DNA of 5,722 nt, from the NCBI GenBank assembly GCA_021300055.1, contig JAJTHU010000139.1:1-5722 (forward strand), in the 5' to 3' direction. How positions within the stretch are numbered: position 1 is the stretch's first letter; each line of letters begins with the position of its first letter. Below the pieces are notes generated by a model, which saw only the letters and a program-made list of their open reading frames with translations, made no database searches and was not told where the DNA came from. Origin of the DNA: Nitrosomonadaceae bacterium (GTDB taxonomy: Bacteria > Pseudomonadota > Gammaproteobacteria > Burkholderiales > Usitatibacteraceae). Both the position numbers and the translations under genes were made by a program. Of the stretch, positions 1-5,626 are shown in pieces.

Positions 1-214
1 ACGCGCGTTCAGGCGTGATGAGCCTAAAGGTTGGATTCGACTGGCCGCCCTTGAACTGCTCGACGCGCAGCGGAGCGTCGGCGCCACCGAGCATGTCAGC
101 GCCGAGCGCCTCACGCAGCCAGAGTTGCAGCGCAGCGATGTCAAACGCGTGTTGCGGCGCGACCGCTTTGGTGCCGGTGAAGTGTTGCTGTGCGGATGAG
201 GCGGGTTGCGTCAT
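1..214 (-). CDS. Phosphotransferase family protein (APH-type kinase, LvaA/ACAD11-like), N-terminal fragment
   Basis: Only the first 71 codons are present; the gene leaves the window at its left edge. Reading from ATG at 214-212, residues 49-65 give LRVEQFKGGQSNPTFRL. This is the nucleotide-binding loop typical of the aminoglycoside-phosphotransferase-like kinases related to P. putida LvaA and to the kinase domain of ACAD10/ACAD11. Those relatives phosphorylate hydroxyacyl-CoA so that an acyl-CoA dehydrogenase partner can eliminate the phosphate. The catalytic loop and Mg-binding Asp would lie outside the window. The preceding residues (about 22-48) resemble the usual helical lead-in. The start lies 26 nt after the phosphatase stop, so the gene is probably cotranscribed with it. 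No clear Shine-Dalgarno is visible, so the exact start is uncertain. The family call is strong; the substrate is inference. Confidence 0.85.
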   Translation of the reverse strand, partial: MTQPASSAQQHFTGTKAVAPQHAFDIAALQLWLREALGADMLGGADAPLRVEQFKGGQSNPTFRLITPERA

Positions 215-240
215 GGGATGGTTGGTATGCGGGTAGGTCG

Positions 241-984
241 TTACGCTTGCGCGGCGGACGCGACGTAGCGCGCGTACTGTGCATACTGCACGAACAGCAC
301 TTCCATGGTGCTGGTGCGTACCTCGTGCTGTAGCCAGTCGGTGGGTGAGAGGTTCGTGGCGCGCACAATGACGTCTCGCGGTTCGGCACCGACGTCGATG
401 ACATTGATGCAAGCGGGTGTCTGCTCTAGGCCGCCCAACATCAGGTGTGTGCCGCTGAGCAAATAACTCAACACGCCGCGATTCACGCCGCCGTGCAGCA
501 CCAGCAATGCAGTTTGCCAGGTGGGGTCCGCGCGCAGCGCGTCGATCTCGGGCGATACACGCGCCAACATTTCGGCGACCGATTCGCCCCCAAGAAAGCG
601 CGTGTCGAGCGAGGTCGTGCCTTGCAATACGGCGATAAAGCTTTGCTCAAGCTGGGCGGGCGGAATATCACGCAAGCGACCGCCGCGAATCTCATCGAGC
701 GCTGGAATCTGGATTGGCGTCGGCACGGGGCTGTCGCGCTGATCGAGTTGCGCGAGCACGCGCTGTGCCGTCTCGAGTGTGCGGTTTAGGCTGCTGGTGA
801 TGACGCGATCAAACGCCACGCCGTGCGCGGCAAACAATGCGCCTGCTGCATCTGCTTGCATGCGGCCGGTTGCGTTCAGAGGAACGGTCTCCGGCACCAC
901 GGGCGTGCCATCGGCATTGAAATAACTCACTGCGCCGTGGCGCATCAAGTAGATGCGGCGGCGAGGATTGGCGCTGGCGCTCAA
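241..984 (-). CDS. Histidine phosphatase family protein (phosphoglycerate mutase-like)
   Basis: A 247-residue cytosolic protein of the histidine phosphatase superfamily. The RHG signature sits at R15-H16-G17 in IYLMRHGAV, where H16 would be the phospho-accepting His. R68 in SSLNRTLETA is the second phosphate-pocket Arg, E98 in ALDEIRGG is a likely general acid, and H164 in LVLHGGVNR is the second catalytic His. The GGES stretch (132-135) is also typical. The start is TTG at 984-982, because the only nearby ATG (codon 14) would cut off the first beta strand. The TTG overlaps the upstream DUF962 stop as TTGA, and no Shine-Dalgarno is seen, which suggests translational coupling. Length and motifs fit small-molecule phosphatases of this fold rather than the glycolytic mutase. 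The substrate is unknown; linkage to a kinase gene may mean a phosphorylated acyl or alcohol intermediate. Confidence 0.92.
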   Translation of the reverse strand: MSASANPRRRIYLMRHGAVSYFNADGTPVVPETVPLNATGRMQADAAGALFAAHGVAFDRVITSSLNRTLETAQRVLAQLDQRDSPVPTPIQIPALDEIRGGRLRDIPPAQLEQSFIAVLQGTTSLDTRFLGGESVAEMLARVSPEIDALRADPTWQTALLVLHGGVNRGVLSYLLSGTHLMLGGLEQTPACINVIDVGAEPRDVIVRATNLSPTDWLQHEVRTSTMEVLFVQYAQYARYVASAAQA

Positions 985-1427
985 GCGCGCACGTCGTCGT
1001 TGGTGGTGGGGGTAGGGGATGCGTTCAACATGTACGGTGGCTCATCGGCGCGCGGCGTGAAGCCAATCTTGCCGCTAAGGAGTTGCCCGTACATGACCCA
1101 ATCCCCCCTGAAGCTCCATGCAGGGTAGGTAAACGTGGCGGGACGATTCTTCTCAAAGAAAAAATGACCCACCCATGCAAAGCCATAGCCAACGAGGGGT
1201 ATCAAGAGGCTGAGCCACCAGCGTTGCGTAACGAGTATCCAGACGAGCAGCATCAGCACCAGAGTTGATCCGACGAAATGCAACGCCCGGCACGTCGGGT
1301 TGCGATGCTCGCCCAAGTAAAACGGATAGAACTCGGCGAATGATGTGAAGCGAGGCGTTGGCGTGGAAGCGGGGGCGGAACTCATGGGCGGCTCACAGTC
1401 TGGAGAGAGTGCACTCTCGCGCGGCAT
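981..1427 (-). CDS. DUF962 / Mpo1-like membrane protein
   Basis: A 148-residue protein of the DUF962 (YGL010w/Mpo1-like) family. Conserved blocks are FAEFYPFYLGEH (30-41), CRALHFVGS (46-54) and GYGFAWVGHFFFEKNRPATF (80-99). Two hydrophobic segments lie at about 52-66 and 70-90, so it is membrane-embedded. Yeast Mpo1 is an Fe(II)-dependent dioxygenase of fatty-acid alpha-oxidation; H41, H50 and H88 here are candidate metal ligands by conservation. The bacterial function is not settled. The chosen ATG (1427-1425) overlaps the aldolase stop in a TGATG junction. A TTG one codon earlier and an ATG at 1385-1383 are also possible, the latter giving 134 residues and removing a low-complexity leader. 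The stop overlaps the phosphatase start by 4 nt, giving a tightly coupled trio. Confidence 0.88.
   Translation of the reverse strand: MPRESALSPDCEPPMSSAPASTPTPRFTSFAEFYPFYLGEHRNPTCRALHFVGSTLVLMLLVWILVTQRWWLSLLIPLVGYGFAWVGHFFFEKNRPATFTYPAWSFRGDWVMYGQLLSGKIGFTPRADEPPYMLNASPTPTTNDDVRA
1405..1418. repeat. Perfect 14-bp palindrome at the 5' end of the DUF962 gene
   Basis: GAGAGTGCACTCTC reads identically on both strands. In the transcript it can fold as a 5-bp GAGAG/CUCUC stem with a UGCA loop, starting 9 nt after the first base of the ATG at 1427. It would sit about 20 nt upstream of the alternative ATG at 1385. It may be a small hairpin affecting initiation or a protein-binding site, or it may be chance; nothing in the sequence decides. 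Confidence 0.5.
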
Positions 1428-2203
1428 CAATGACGGAAGCTGGAATCAACGCGGTCTAGTTTACGCAAAAGGCCCGGCCACGCGAGTTGACCGCCGAGGC
1501 CGCGTGTACCTTGCGCCATTTGTGCGCGTGCACCGTCGAGTACGGCTTGGGGGATGGGGATCAAACCACCTGACACCTCATGGGCACCCTGCGCACGCGT
1601 TTGGATTGCGCAAGTGGTCTCGAAGATATACATCGACAGGAACGCGTCGGCGATGCTCGCGCCCACCGTCAACAGACCGTGATTGCGCAACATCAGAAAG
1701 GTCTTGTCGCCCATGTCGCGCACAAGTCGAGGCTTCTCCTCGTCGTTAAGCGCGATGCCTTCGTAGTCGTGATACGCCAGGCTGGAAAGCACAATCATCG
1801 ACTGCTGCGAGATCGGCAAAACCCCCGCACGTTGGGCGGAGACCGCGACACCGTTGACGGTGTGCGTGTGCAATACGCACTTCGCGTCATCGCGCGCGGC
1901 GTGGATGGCGCTATGAATCACAAAGCCCGCCGGGTTGATCGGGAACGGGTTGCCAGCATCGAGCTTGTTGCCCGCGAGATCGATCTTCACCAAGCTCGAC
2001 GCGGTGATCTCATCAAAAAACATACCGTATGGGTTGATCAAAAAGTGATTGTCCGTGCCGGGAATCTTCGCGGTGATGTGCGTGAAGACCAAGTCCGACC
2101 AACCATACAGCGCAATCAAGCGATACGCAGCAGCGAGGTCCACGCGGGTTTGCCACTCGTCTGCGCTTACGCGGCCAGCCAATGAAGGAATGTCGGTCGT
2201 CAT
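1427..2203 (-). CDS. Class II aldolase/adducin family protein (adducin-like head domain)
   Basis: A 258-residue soluble protein covering the whole class II aldolase/adducin domain. Zinc-ligand histidines are visible at H112 and H114 (VLHTHTVNG) and H175 (LRNHGLL). Their spacing, 63 residues from first to last, equals that of H92, H94 and H155 in E. coli fuculose-1-phosphate aldolase. The position matching its catalytic E73, 19 residues before the first His, is G93 here (NPAGFVIHSAIHAAR). The surrounding text, including LPISQQSMIVLSSLAYHDYEG, is much closer to the head domain of animal adducins than to sugar-phosphate aldolases. Metal binding looks intact, but retro-aldol chemistry is doubtful. 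ATG at 2203-2201 is supported by a strong AGAGGAG 8 nt upstream. The gene follows terC by 91 nt and overlaps DUF962 (TGATG). The substrate is unknown. Confidence 0.92.
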   Translation of the reverse strand: MTTDIPSLAGRVSADEWQTRVDLAAAYRLIALYGWSDLVFTHITAKIPGTDNHFLINPYGMFFDEITASSLVKIDLAGNKLDAGNPFPINPAGFVIHSAIHAARDDAKCVLHTHTVNGVAVSAQRAGVLPISQQSMIVLSSLAYHDYEGIALNDEEKPRLVRDMGDKTFLMLRNHGLLTVGASIADAFLSMYIFETTCAIQTRAQGAHEVSGGLIPIPQAVLDGARAQMAQGTRGLGGQLAWPGLLRKLDRVDSSFRH

Positions 2204-2211
2204 GTTTAGGG

Positions 2212-2218
2212 CTCCTCT
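2212..2218 (-). promoter_or_regulatory. Ribosome binding site of the class II aldolase gene
   Basis: AGAGGAG on the minus strand, 8 nt before the ATG at 2203. It is one of only two strong Shine-Dalgarno sequences in the window and fixes this start. It lies in the 91-nt gap after terC, which may also hold a promoter for the downstream genes, although no good -35/-10 pair is recognisable. Confidence 0.8.
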
Positions 2219-2294
2219 TTACGCAGGATGCTGATCTGAAACCCCAGGATTGGCGGGCGTTCCCGGGCAAAATGTCTGAAAGCGCCCGTAGATA

Positions 2295-3197
2295 CTAGGC
2301 TTTTCCTTCTGGATTTGCAGCAGATTCATCCTTCTTCATTACCTTGGCGATCATCACCACAAACGGAATCCAGCCGAGCCACATCACCAAATCGATCAAG
2401 TCCATCGCGATCGGCACCTCTCCCGACGGGAAATACTTCTCAGCCGTGTACTCCTCGATGTAGTCAAACACCGTCAGCCACACTAGGGTAAACCCAACCG
2501 CGACCCATTTCAGTTCCATGCGCTCGCGGAAGCGATGCAACAACGGCATGACCACAATGATGCCGATGCAAAACGCGTATAGCGCAAGCTTCCACTCATG
2601 GTGATCCACAAAGAATTTCGCGATGGACGCTTCCGAGGTAATCATCTTGGCAGCGGTCCAGCCGAGAATCCCTGCGCCGCCGACGATGATGATCGGGAAG
2701 CGCTCAACCCACTTCAGGATCAGCGTCGAGCCGAACATCACGATCGGGATACTCACCAGCAAGCCGATGATAACGAGCAGGAAACTACCGTGCGCAGCCC
2801 CAGCAACGGCGAGTACGTTGTCGACGCCCATGATGGCGTCAGCGACGACGATCGTTTGGATAGCCGCGCGGAACGTCGTGCCACCCTTGACGTTATCTTC
2901 AGAAGCGCCGCCGTCGTCTTCATGCACGAGCTGAAACGCGATGTAGATCAGCGCCAAGCCACCCACCAGCAAAAAGCCGGGGATCTTTAGCAACCAGACG
3001 ACCACGGAAGTGAGCACCGCGCGCACCACCACCGCACCGATCGCGCCCCAGAACACCGCCTTTTTTTGCAACTCCGGTGGCAGGTTGCGTGCTGCCAACC
3101 CGATGACGATAGCGTTATCACCTGCCAACACCAAGTCGATGATGATGATGGCAATCAACGCCTGCATGAACGCGGCGGAGAAAATCTCCATTTCCAT
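2295..3197 (-). CDS. TerC family integral membrane protein (probable metal-ion exporter)
   Basis: A 300-residue polytopic inner-membrane protein. The TerC domain has the two characteristic acidic repeats in inverted-repeat halves: DLVLAGDNAIVIG (21-33, with D21, D27, N28) and DAIMGVDNVLAVAG (120-133, with D120, D126, N127). Hydrophobic segments flank each repeat, and an acidic loop HEDDGGASED lies at 92-101. Characterised TerC/Alx relatives export Mn(II) or help load exported metalloproteins, so metal efflux is a reasonable inference. Residues about 200-292 add three further hydrophobic segments beyond the usual TerC core, ending in a charged tail. The start is ATG at 3197-3195 with GGAAGAG 6 nt upstream; ATG at codon 3 is less well spaced. 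It lies 33 nt after the alkyltransferase-like gene, leaving no room for a yybP-ykoY manganese riboswitch. The stop is TAG. Confidence 0.92.
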   Translation of the reverse strand: MEMEIFSAAFMQALIAIIIIDLVLAGDNAIVIGLAARNLPPELQKKAVFWGAIGAVVVRAVLTSVVVWLLKIPGFLLVGGLALIYIAFQLVHEDDGGASEDNVKGGTTFRAAIQTIVVADAIMGVDNVLAVAGAAHGSFLLVIIGLLVSIPIVMFGSTLILKWVERFPIIIVGGAGILGWTAAKMITSEASIAKFFVDHHEWKLALYAFCIGIIVVMPLLHRFRERMELKWVAVGFTLVWLTVFDYIEEYTAEKYFPSGEVPIAMDLIDLVMWLGWIPFVVMIAKVMKKDESAANPEGKA

Positions 3198-3203
3198 TTG
3201 CAG

Positions 3204-3210
3204 CTCTTCC
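3204..3210 (-). promoter_or_regulatory. Ribosome binding site of the terC-family gene
   Basis: GGAAGAG on the minus strand, 6 nt before the ATG at 3197 and 12 nt before the next in-frame ATG at 3191. The spacing favours the first ATG. Confidence 0.75.
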
Positions 3211-3230
3211 CATGAATATTGTTGTCATGA

Positions 3231-3620
3231 CTATTTTGCCTTGCGAGGGGCGACTCCGTGAGGCAGAGTTTGGGCGGGCACCCAGCCCCATTGCTTCAAG
3301 TCAATTTTTCCCGTCGTCGAAAAGCATACGCCCTCGGCCTCAAGACGAATGCGTTGTAAGTCGTCAGAGCCACCATCCCAATGCCGCAAGCGCGTGCTGA
3401 TGGTGCCCGCGCTATTGACGACGCGATGCCACGGAATATCGAGACCTTCGGGAATGGCGCTCAGCGCAAAGCCCACGTGGCGCGCGTGGCGTGGCATGCC
3501 GAGCATCCGCGCAAGTTGCCCATAAGTCGCGACGCGGCCGCGCGGAATGCGGCGAACGAGGGCATAGACGTCGTTGTGCTGGAGCTTCATGCGAGCCTGC
3601 TCTTTCCGCACGGCGCTCAT
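3231..3620 (-). CDS. Alkyltransferase-like protein (MGMT family, YbaZ/Atl1 type)
   Basis: A 129-residue protein, the same length as E. coli YbaZ, made of the DNA-binding domain of O6-alkylguanine-DNA alkyltransferase. The active-site PCHRV motif reads PWHRV, with W64 replacing the acceptor Cys, so it cannot transfer alkyl groups. Helix-turn-helix Y33 (RVATYGQLA), the probable Arg finger R47 (HARHVG) and W64 have the same spacings (14 and 31) as Y25, R39 and W56 of S. pombe Atl1. Such proteins bind and bend DNA at O6-alkylguanine and hand it to nucleotide excision repair. ATG at 3620 follows the glycosylase stop by 7 nt. A TTG at 3638 would overlap that gene, and an ATG at 3590 is also possible. 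It very likely shares a transcript with the glycosylase. The stop is TAG. Confidence 0.93.
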   Translation of the reverse strand: MSAVRKEQARMKLQHNDVYALVRRIPRGRVATYGQLARMLGMPRHARHVGFALSAIPEGLDIPWHRVVNSAGTISTRLRHWDGGSDDLQRIRLEAEGVCFSTTGKIDLKQWGWVPAQTLPHGVAPRKAK

Positions 3621-3627
3621 GTGCCGC

Positions 3628-4245
3628 TCAATACTCAACCGGAATGGGGTCCAACGATCGCCACAGATACCATGTGGCTACCGTGTTCCACGGCGCCCAG
3701 CGCTCGGCGTACGCAAGCACTTCGGCTTTGCTGAGGCGATCACCGTCGTGAAAGTGGCGCTCAATCGCGCGGATGAGGCCGATGTCGTCCACCGGGAAGA
3801 CGTTGGGCCGCATGAGGTAGAAGATCAAAAACATCTCGGCGCTCCAGCGACCAATGCCCTTCACACGCACGAGATCTTCGATGATGGCGTCGTCGGTCAT
3901 GCGTGGCCAGCGGCGCGGGTTGAGGCGTTTTTCGTGAAAGTGCGTTGCGAGGTCTTTGAGGTACACCACCTTGCTGCGCGATAGGCCGCAGGCGCGCAAG
4001 GTTTCGTCGTCGAGATCCAAAAACGACATCGGCTCGACGGTGCCGACCGTTAACACGGTGCGGTCCCAAACCGATTGTGCCGCCTTCACCGATATCTGTT
4101 GGCCAACGATGGCACGCGCCAGTGTGGAGAACGCATTGCCGCGCGTGCGCAGCGTCGCCTCGGGGTATTCGCGAATCAAGCCGCGCATGACCTTGCAACG
4201 CTTGGAGAGGCGCTTGCAGGCGTCGGACCAGTACTCGGGTGTCAT
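3628..4245 (-). CDS. DNA-3-methyladenine glycosylase, AlkA-like HhH-GPD family
   Basis: A 205-residue base-excision repair glycosylase. It has AIVGQQISVKAA (45-56), the helix-hairpin-helix LVRVKGIGRWSAEMF (125-139) and the GPD segment VFPVDDIGL (149-157). D154 aligns with catalytic Asp238 of E. coli AlkA. It lacks the N-terminal beta domain of the 282-residue E. coli enzyme and so resembles the compact Mag-type glycosylases. It should remove 3-methyladenine and related alkylated bases from DNA in the cytoplasm. The start is ATG at 4245-4243, 24 nt after the DUF2062 stop. No Shine-Dalgarno is visible and no better alternative was found. The TGA stop is followed after 7 nt by the alkyltransferase-like gene, which places two alkylation-damage proteins in one transcript. 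No Ada-type regulator is present in the window. Confidence 0.93.
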   Translation of the reverse strand: MTPEYWSDACKRLSKRCKVMRGLIREYPEATLRTRGNAFSTLARAIVGQQISVKAAQSVWDRTVLTVGTVEPMSFLDLDDETLRACGLSRSKVVYLKDLATHFHEKRLNPRRWPRMTDDAIIEDLVRVKGIGRWSAEMFLIFYLMRPNVFPVDDIGLIRAIERHFHDGDRLSKAEVLAYAERWAPWNTVATWYLWRSLDPIPVEY

Positions 4246-4269
4246 GTGTGTTGCGCGGTTCGGATGGCG

Positions 4270-4815
4270 TTACCAGCGCTTCCGCAAGTGACGCGTGCGC
4301 CACATGCGCGTCACCACAATCCGCCAAATCACGCGCGTGCCGAAGTAGATAACCACTACGAGTGCGATGCCCAGCAGCGCCAAGCCCCACAGCAGCGTTG
4401 GCCCGAGTGAGACAAACCAATTGAACATCGCCGGCACGAGCATCCACGGCTCTGTCCACGAGATGTTGAGATCGGGCGGCGCGAGTTTTGCGAGTTTCTC
4501 ACCGGTGATGAGCGTGCCCATCGAAAACGCGAGCATGTAAAGCGGAATAAACGTCAGCGGATTGGTGACGAATGTGCCCGCTGCCGCAGCGAGCACGTTA
4601 GCGCGCAACGGAATGGCGATGATCACGGCCAACAATATTTGCACGGGGCCCGGAATGAGACCGGTGACGGCACCAATCGCAAGACCGAGCGAGACGCTGC
4701 CGCGATGCATGTGCCACAGACGTGGGTGTCCCAGCCAGGGCTTGAGCCAGTTGAGATAACGATTCTCGAGAATCGACTCCGGTTTCGGGAGTCGATCGCG
4801 CATCAAGCGTTTCAT
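4270..4815 (-). CDS. DUF2062 domain-containing membrane protein
   Basis: A 181-residue inner-membrane protein of unknown function. DUF2062 features are the basic amphipathic lead (KRLMRDRLPKPES), LWHMHRGSVSLGLAIG (33-48), GLIPGPVQI (52-60), a second helix ending at the TNPLTFIPLY motif (84-93), and a last long hydrophobic segment at about 140-164 before a strongly basic C-terminus (RMWRTRHLRKRW). The ATG at 4815-4813 was chosen because family members begin with this basic segment. A GTG at 4860 would add 15 unremarkable residues. Neither start has a clear Shine-Dalgarno. The gene is divergent from comEC and leads the minus-strand series; its stop lies 24 nt before the glycosylase. Adjacency to comEC is seen in other betaproteobacteria as far as I recall. 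Two overlapping palindromes occur in codons 7-19. Confidence 0.9.
   Translation of the reverse strand: MKRLMRDRLPKPESILENRYLNWLKPWLGHPRLWHMHRGSVSLGLAIGAVTGLIPGPVQILLAVIIAIPLRANVLAAAAGTFVTNPLTFIPLYMLAFSMGTLITGEKLAKLAPPDLNISWTEPWMLVPAMFNWFVSLGPTLLWGLALLGIALVVVIYFGTRVIWRIVVTRMWRTRHLRKRW
4760..4796. repeat. Two overlapping inverted repeats in the 5' end of the DUF2062 gene
   Basis: Positions 4760-4775, CGATTCTCGAGAATCG, form a perfect 16-bp palindrome. Positions 4772-4780 and 4788-4796 (ATCGACTCC and GGAGTCGAT) form a perfect 9-bp inverted repeat around a 7-nt loop. They share ATCG (4772-4775), so as RNA they would be alternative, mutually exclusive hairpins. They start about 20 nt inside the DUF2062 message. 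The stretch encodes DRLPKPESILENR, so protein constraint explains part of it. There is no U-tract, so it is not an intrinsic terminator. Confidence 0.6.
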
Positions 4816-4948
4816 TGTCGGCGGGGAATGGGGTACGGCGTTACTCGATGCAGACGCCACACAACCGCGCGCTGATTCGAAGATGAAGATGGCGATGGAT
4901 GTGTTGTGATTGGCGAGCCGCTACAGATGGTCATGTCGTCGTTCAACG
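4816..4948. other. Divergent intergenic region between DUF2062 and comEC
   Basis: About 130 nt that should hold the start signals of both divergent genes. I cannot recognise a -35/-10 pair or a strong Shine-Dalgarno on either strand. Part of it could be coding if the GTG at 4860 (minus) or the TTG at 4910 (plus) is used. Confidence 0.4.
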
Positions 4949-5626
4949 ATGCAAGCACGCAGCATCGTCACGCAAACGGGGCACACCTCGGGGCGACAAC
5001 CAAAACAACACCTGCATTTCCTCCATTTTACTGTGCGTGCCTTCACCTTGGGATTGGTCATCGGCTGCTGGTGGTTGCAGCAACAAGCGGCGCTGCCAGA
5101 AACGCCTGCGTGGCAATGGTTGACTGTGGCGCTGGTGCTGGTTTGCCTGACGATCTTGGCGCAGGAATCAGCGCGGGCGACGCATCGCTCGCTCGGTAGC
5201 CCTTCGGGCGCATCGTCGGGGCTTGGGCTGAGTCCGTGGCTCATTGCGACGTTGTGGCTCATTGCGGGCGGACTCACCGGAATGGGCTATGCGCAGCACC
5301 GCGCGGAGGTACGACTCGCTGAGGAACTACCACCCGCTTGGGAGGGGCGCGATGTTTTCATCGTTGGCGCAGTTGCCAGCCTGCCGCACGTCAGCGAGCG
5401 CGGTACGCGCTTCGTGGTCGATGTAGAAGACGTGCTCACGCCTGGGGCGCAGGTGCCCAAAACGCTTAGCCTCACTTGGTACCCGGAGTGGGACCGACGT
5501 GCAGGCGTCGAAACCCTGCCACCGCAGTTGCTGCCCGGCGAGCGTTGGCACTTCACCGTGCGGCTACGGCGGCCACACGGGTCGGCGAACCCGCACGGCT
5601 TTGACTTTGAAGCGTGGGCGCTGTAG
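4949..5626 (+). CDS. comEC: ComEC/Rec2 N-terminal part, ended by an in-frame amber codon
   Basis: This is the first 225 codons of a ComEC/Rec2 protein, the inner-membrane channel that carries single-stranded DNA into the cytoplasm in natural transformation. Hydrophobic segments lie at about 29-46, 55-72 and 97-114. They are followed by a DUF4131 beta-rich domain with DVFIVGAVASLPHV, then ERWHFTVRLRRPHGSANPHG and FDFEAWAL, text that is strongly conserved in proteobacterial ComEC. Full ComEC proteins have roughly 700-850 residues with competence and metallo-beta-lactamase-like domains, all missing here. The frame hits TAG at 5624-5626 where homologues have Glu or Gln, then continues as comEC. 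The start is uncertain: ATG 4949 is used here, while TTG 4910 would add 13 residues and GTG 5033 would begin right at the first membrane segment. None has a good Shine-Dalgarno. As it stands the product would be a non-functional stub. Confidence 0.8.
   Translation: MQARSIVTQTGHTSGRQPKQHLHFLHFTVRAFTLGLVIGCWWLQQQAALPETPAWQWLTVALVLVCLTILAQESARATHRSLGSPSGASSGLGLSPWLIATLWLIAGGLTGMGYAQHRAEVRLAEELPPAWEGRDVFIVGAVASLPHVSERGTRFVVDVEDVLTPGAQVPKTLSLTWYPEWDRRAGVETLPPQLLPGERWHFTVRLRRPHGSANPHGFDFEAWAL

Noticed and set aside
1580..2185. Long plus-strand open frame opposite the class II aldolase gene
   Set aside because: Its product is rich in Arg, His and Asp with no recognisable domain, and it lies wholly antisense to a well-supported gene with conserved motifs; open antisense frames are common at this GC.
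2233..2280. Possible intrinsic terminator between terC and the aldolase gene
   Set aside because: Only short GC-rich complementarity (GGGCG/CGCCC) with a large loop and no following U-tract.
2013..2294. Open frame continuing after the terC TAG stop, as if by amber readthrough
   Set aside because: The 91 nt before the aldolase ATG contains a strong Shine-Dalgarno, the extension then runs out of frame through the aldolase gene, and its composition is shadow-like. The TAG is taken as a true stop.
3136..3150. Short GAT-repeat tract within terC
   Set aside because: It simply encodes four successive isoleucines followed by Asp in the first membrane segment; too short for a phase-variable repeat.
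3212..3227. CATGA/TCATG inverted repeat before the terC ribosome binding site
   Set aside because: A 5-bp stem with a 9-nt AT-rich loop is too weak to claim as a regulatory hairpin.
3761..4459. Long minus-strand open frame across the glycosylase and DUF2062 genes
   Set aside because: It overlaps two genes with clear family motifs in another frame, and its own composition (Arg, His, Ala rich) matches no family I recognise.
4883..4909. ATG at 4883 in frame with comEC as an alternative start
   Set aside because: It reaches TGA at 4907-4909 after eight codons (MKMAMDVL), so it cannot start comEC.
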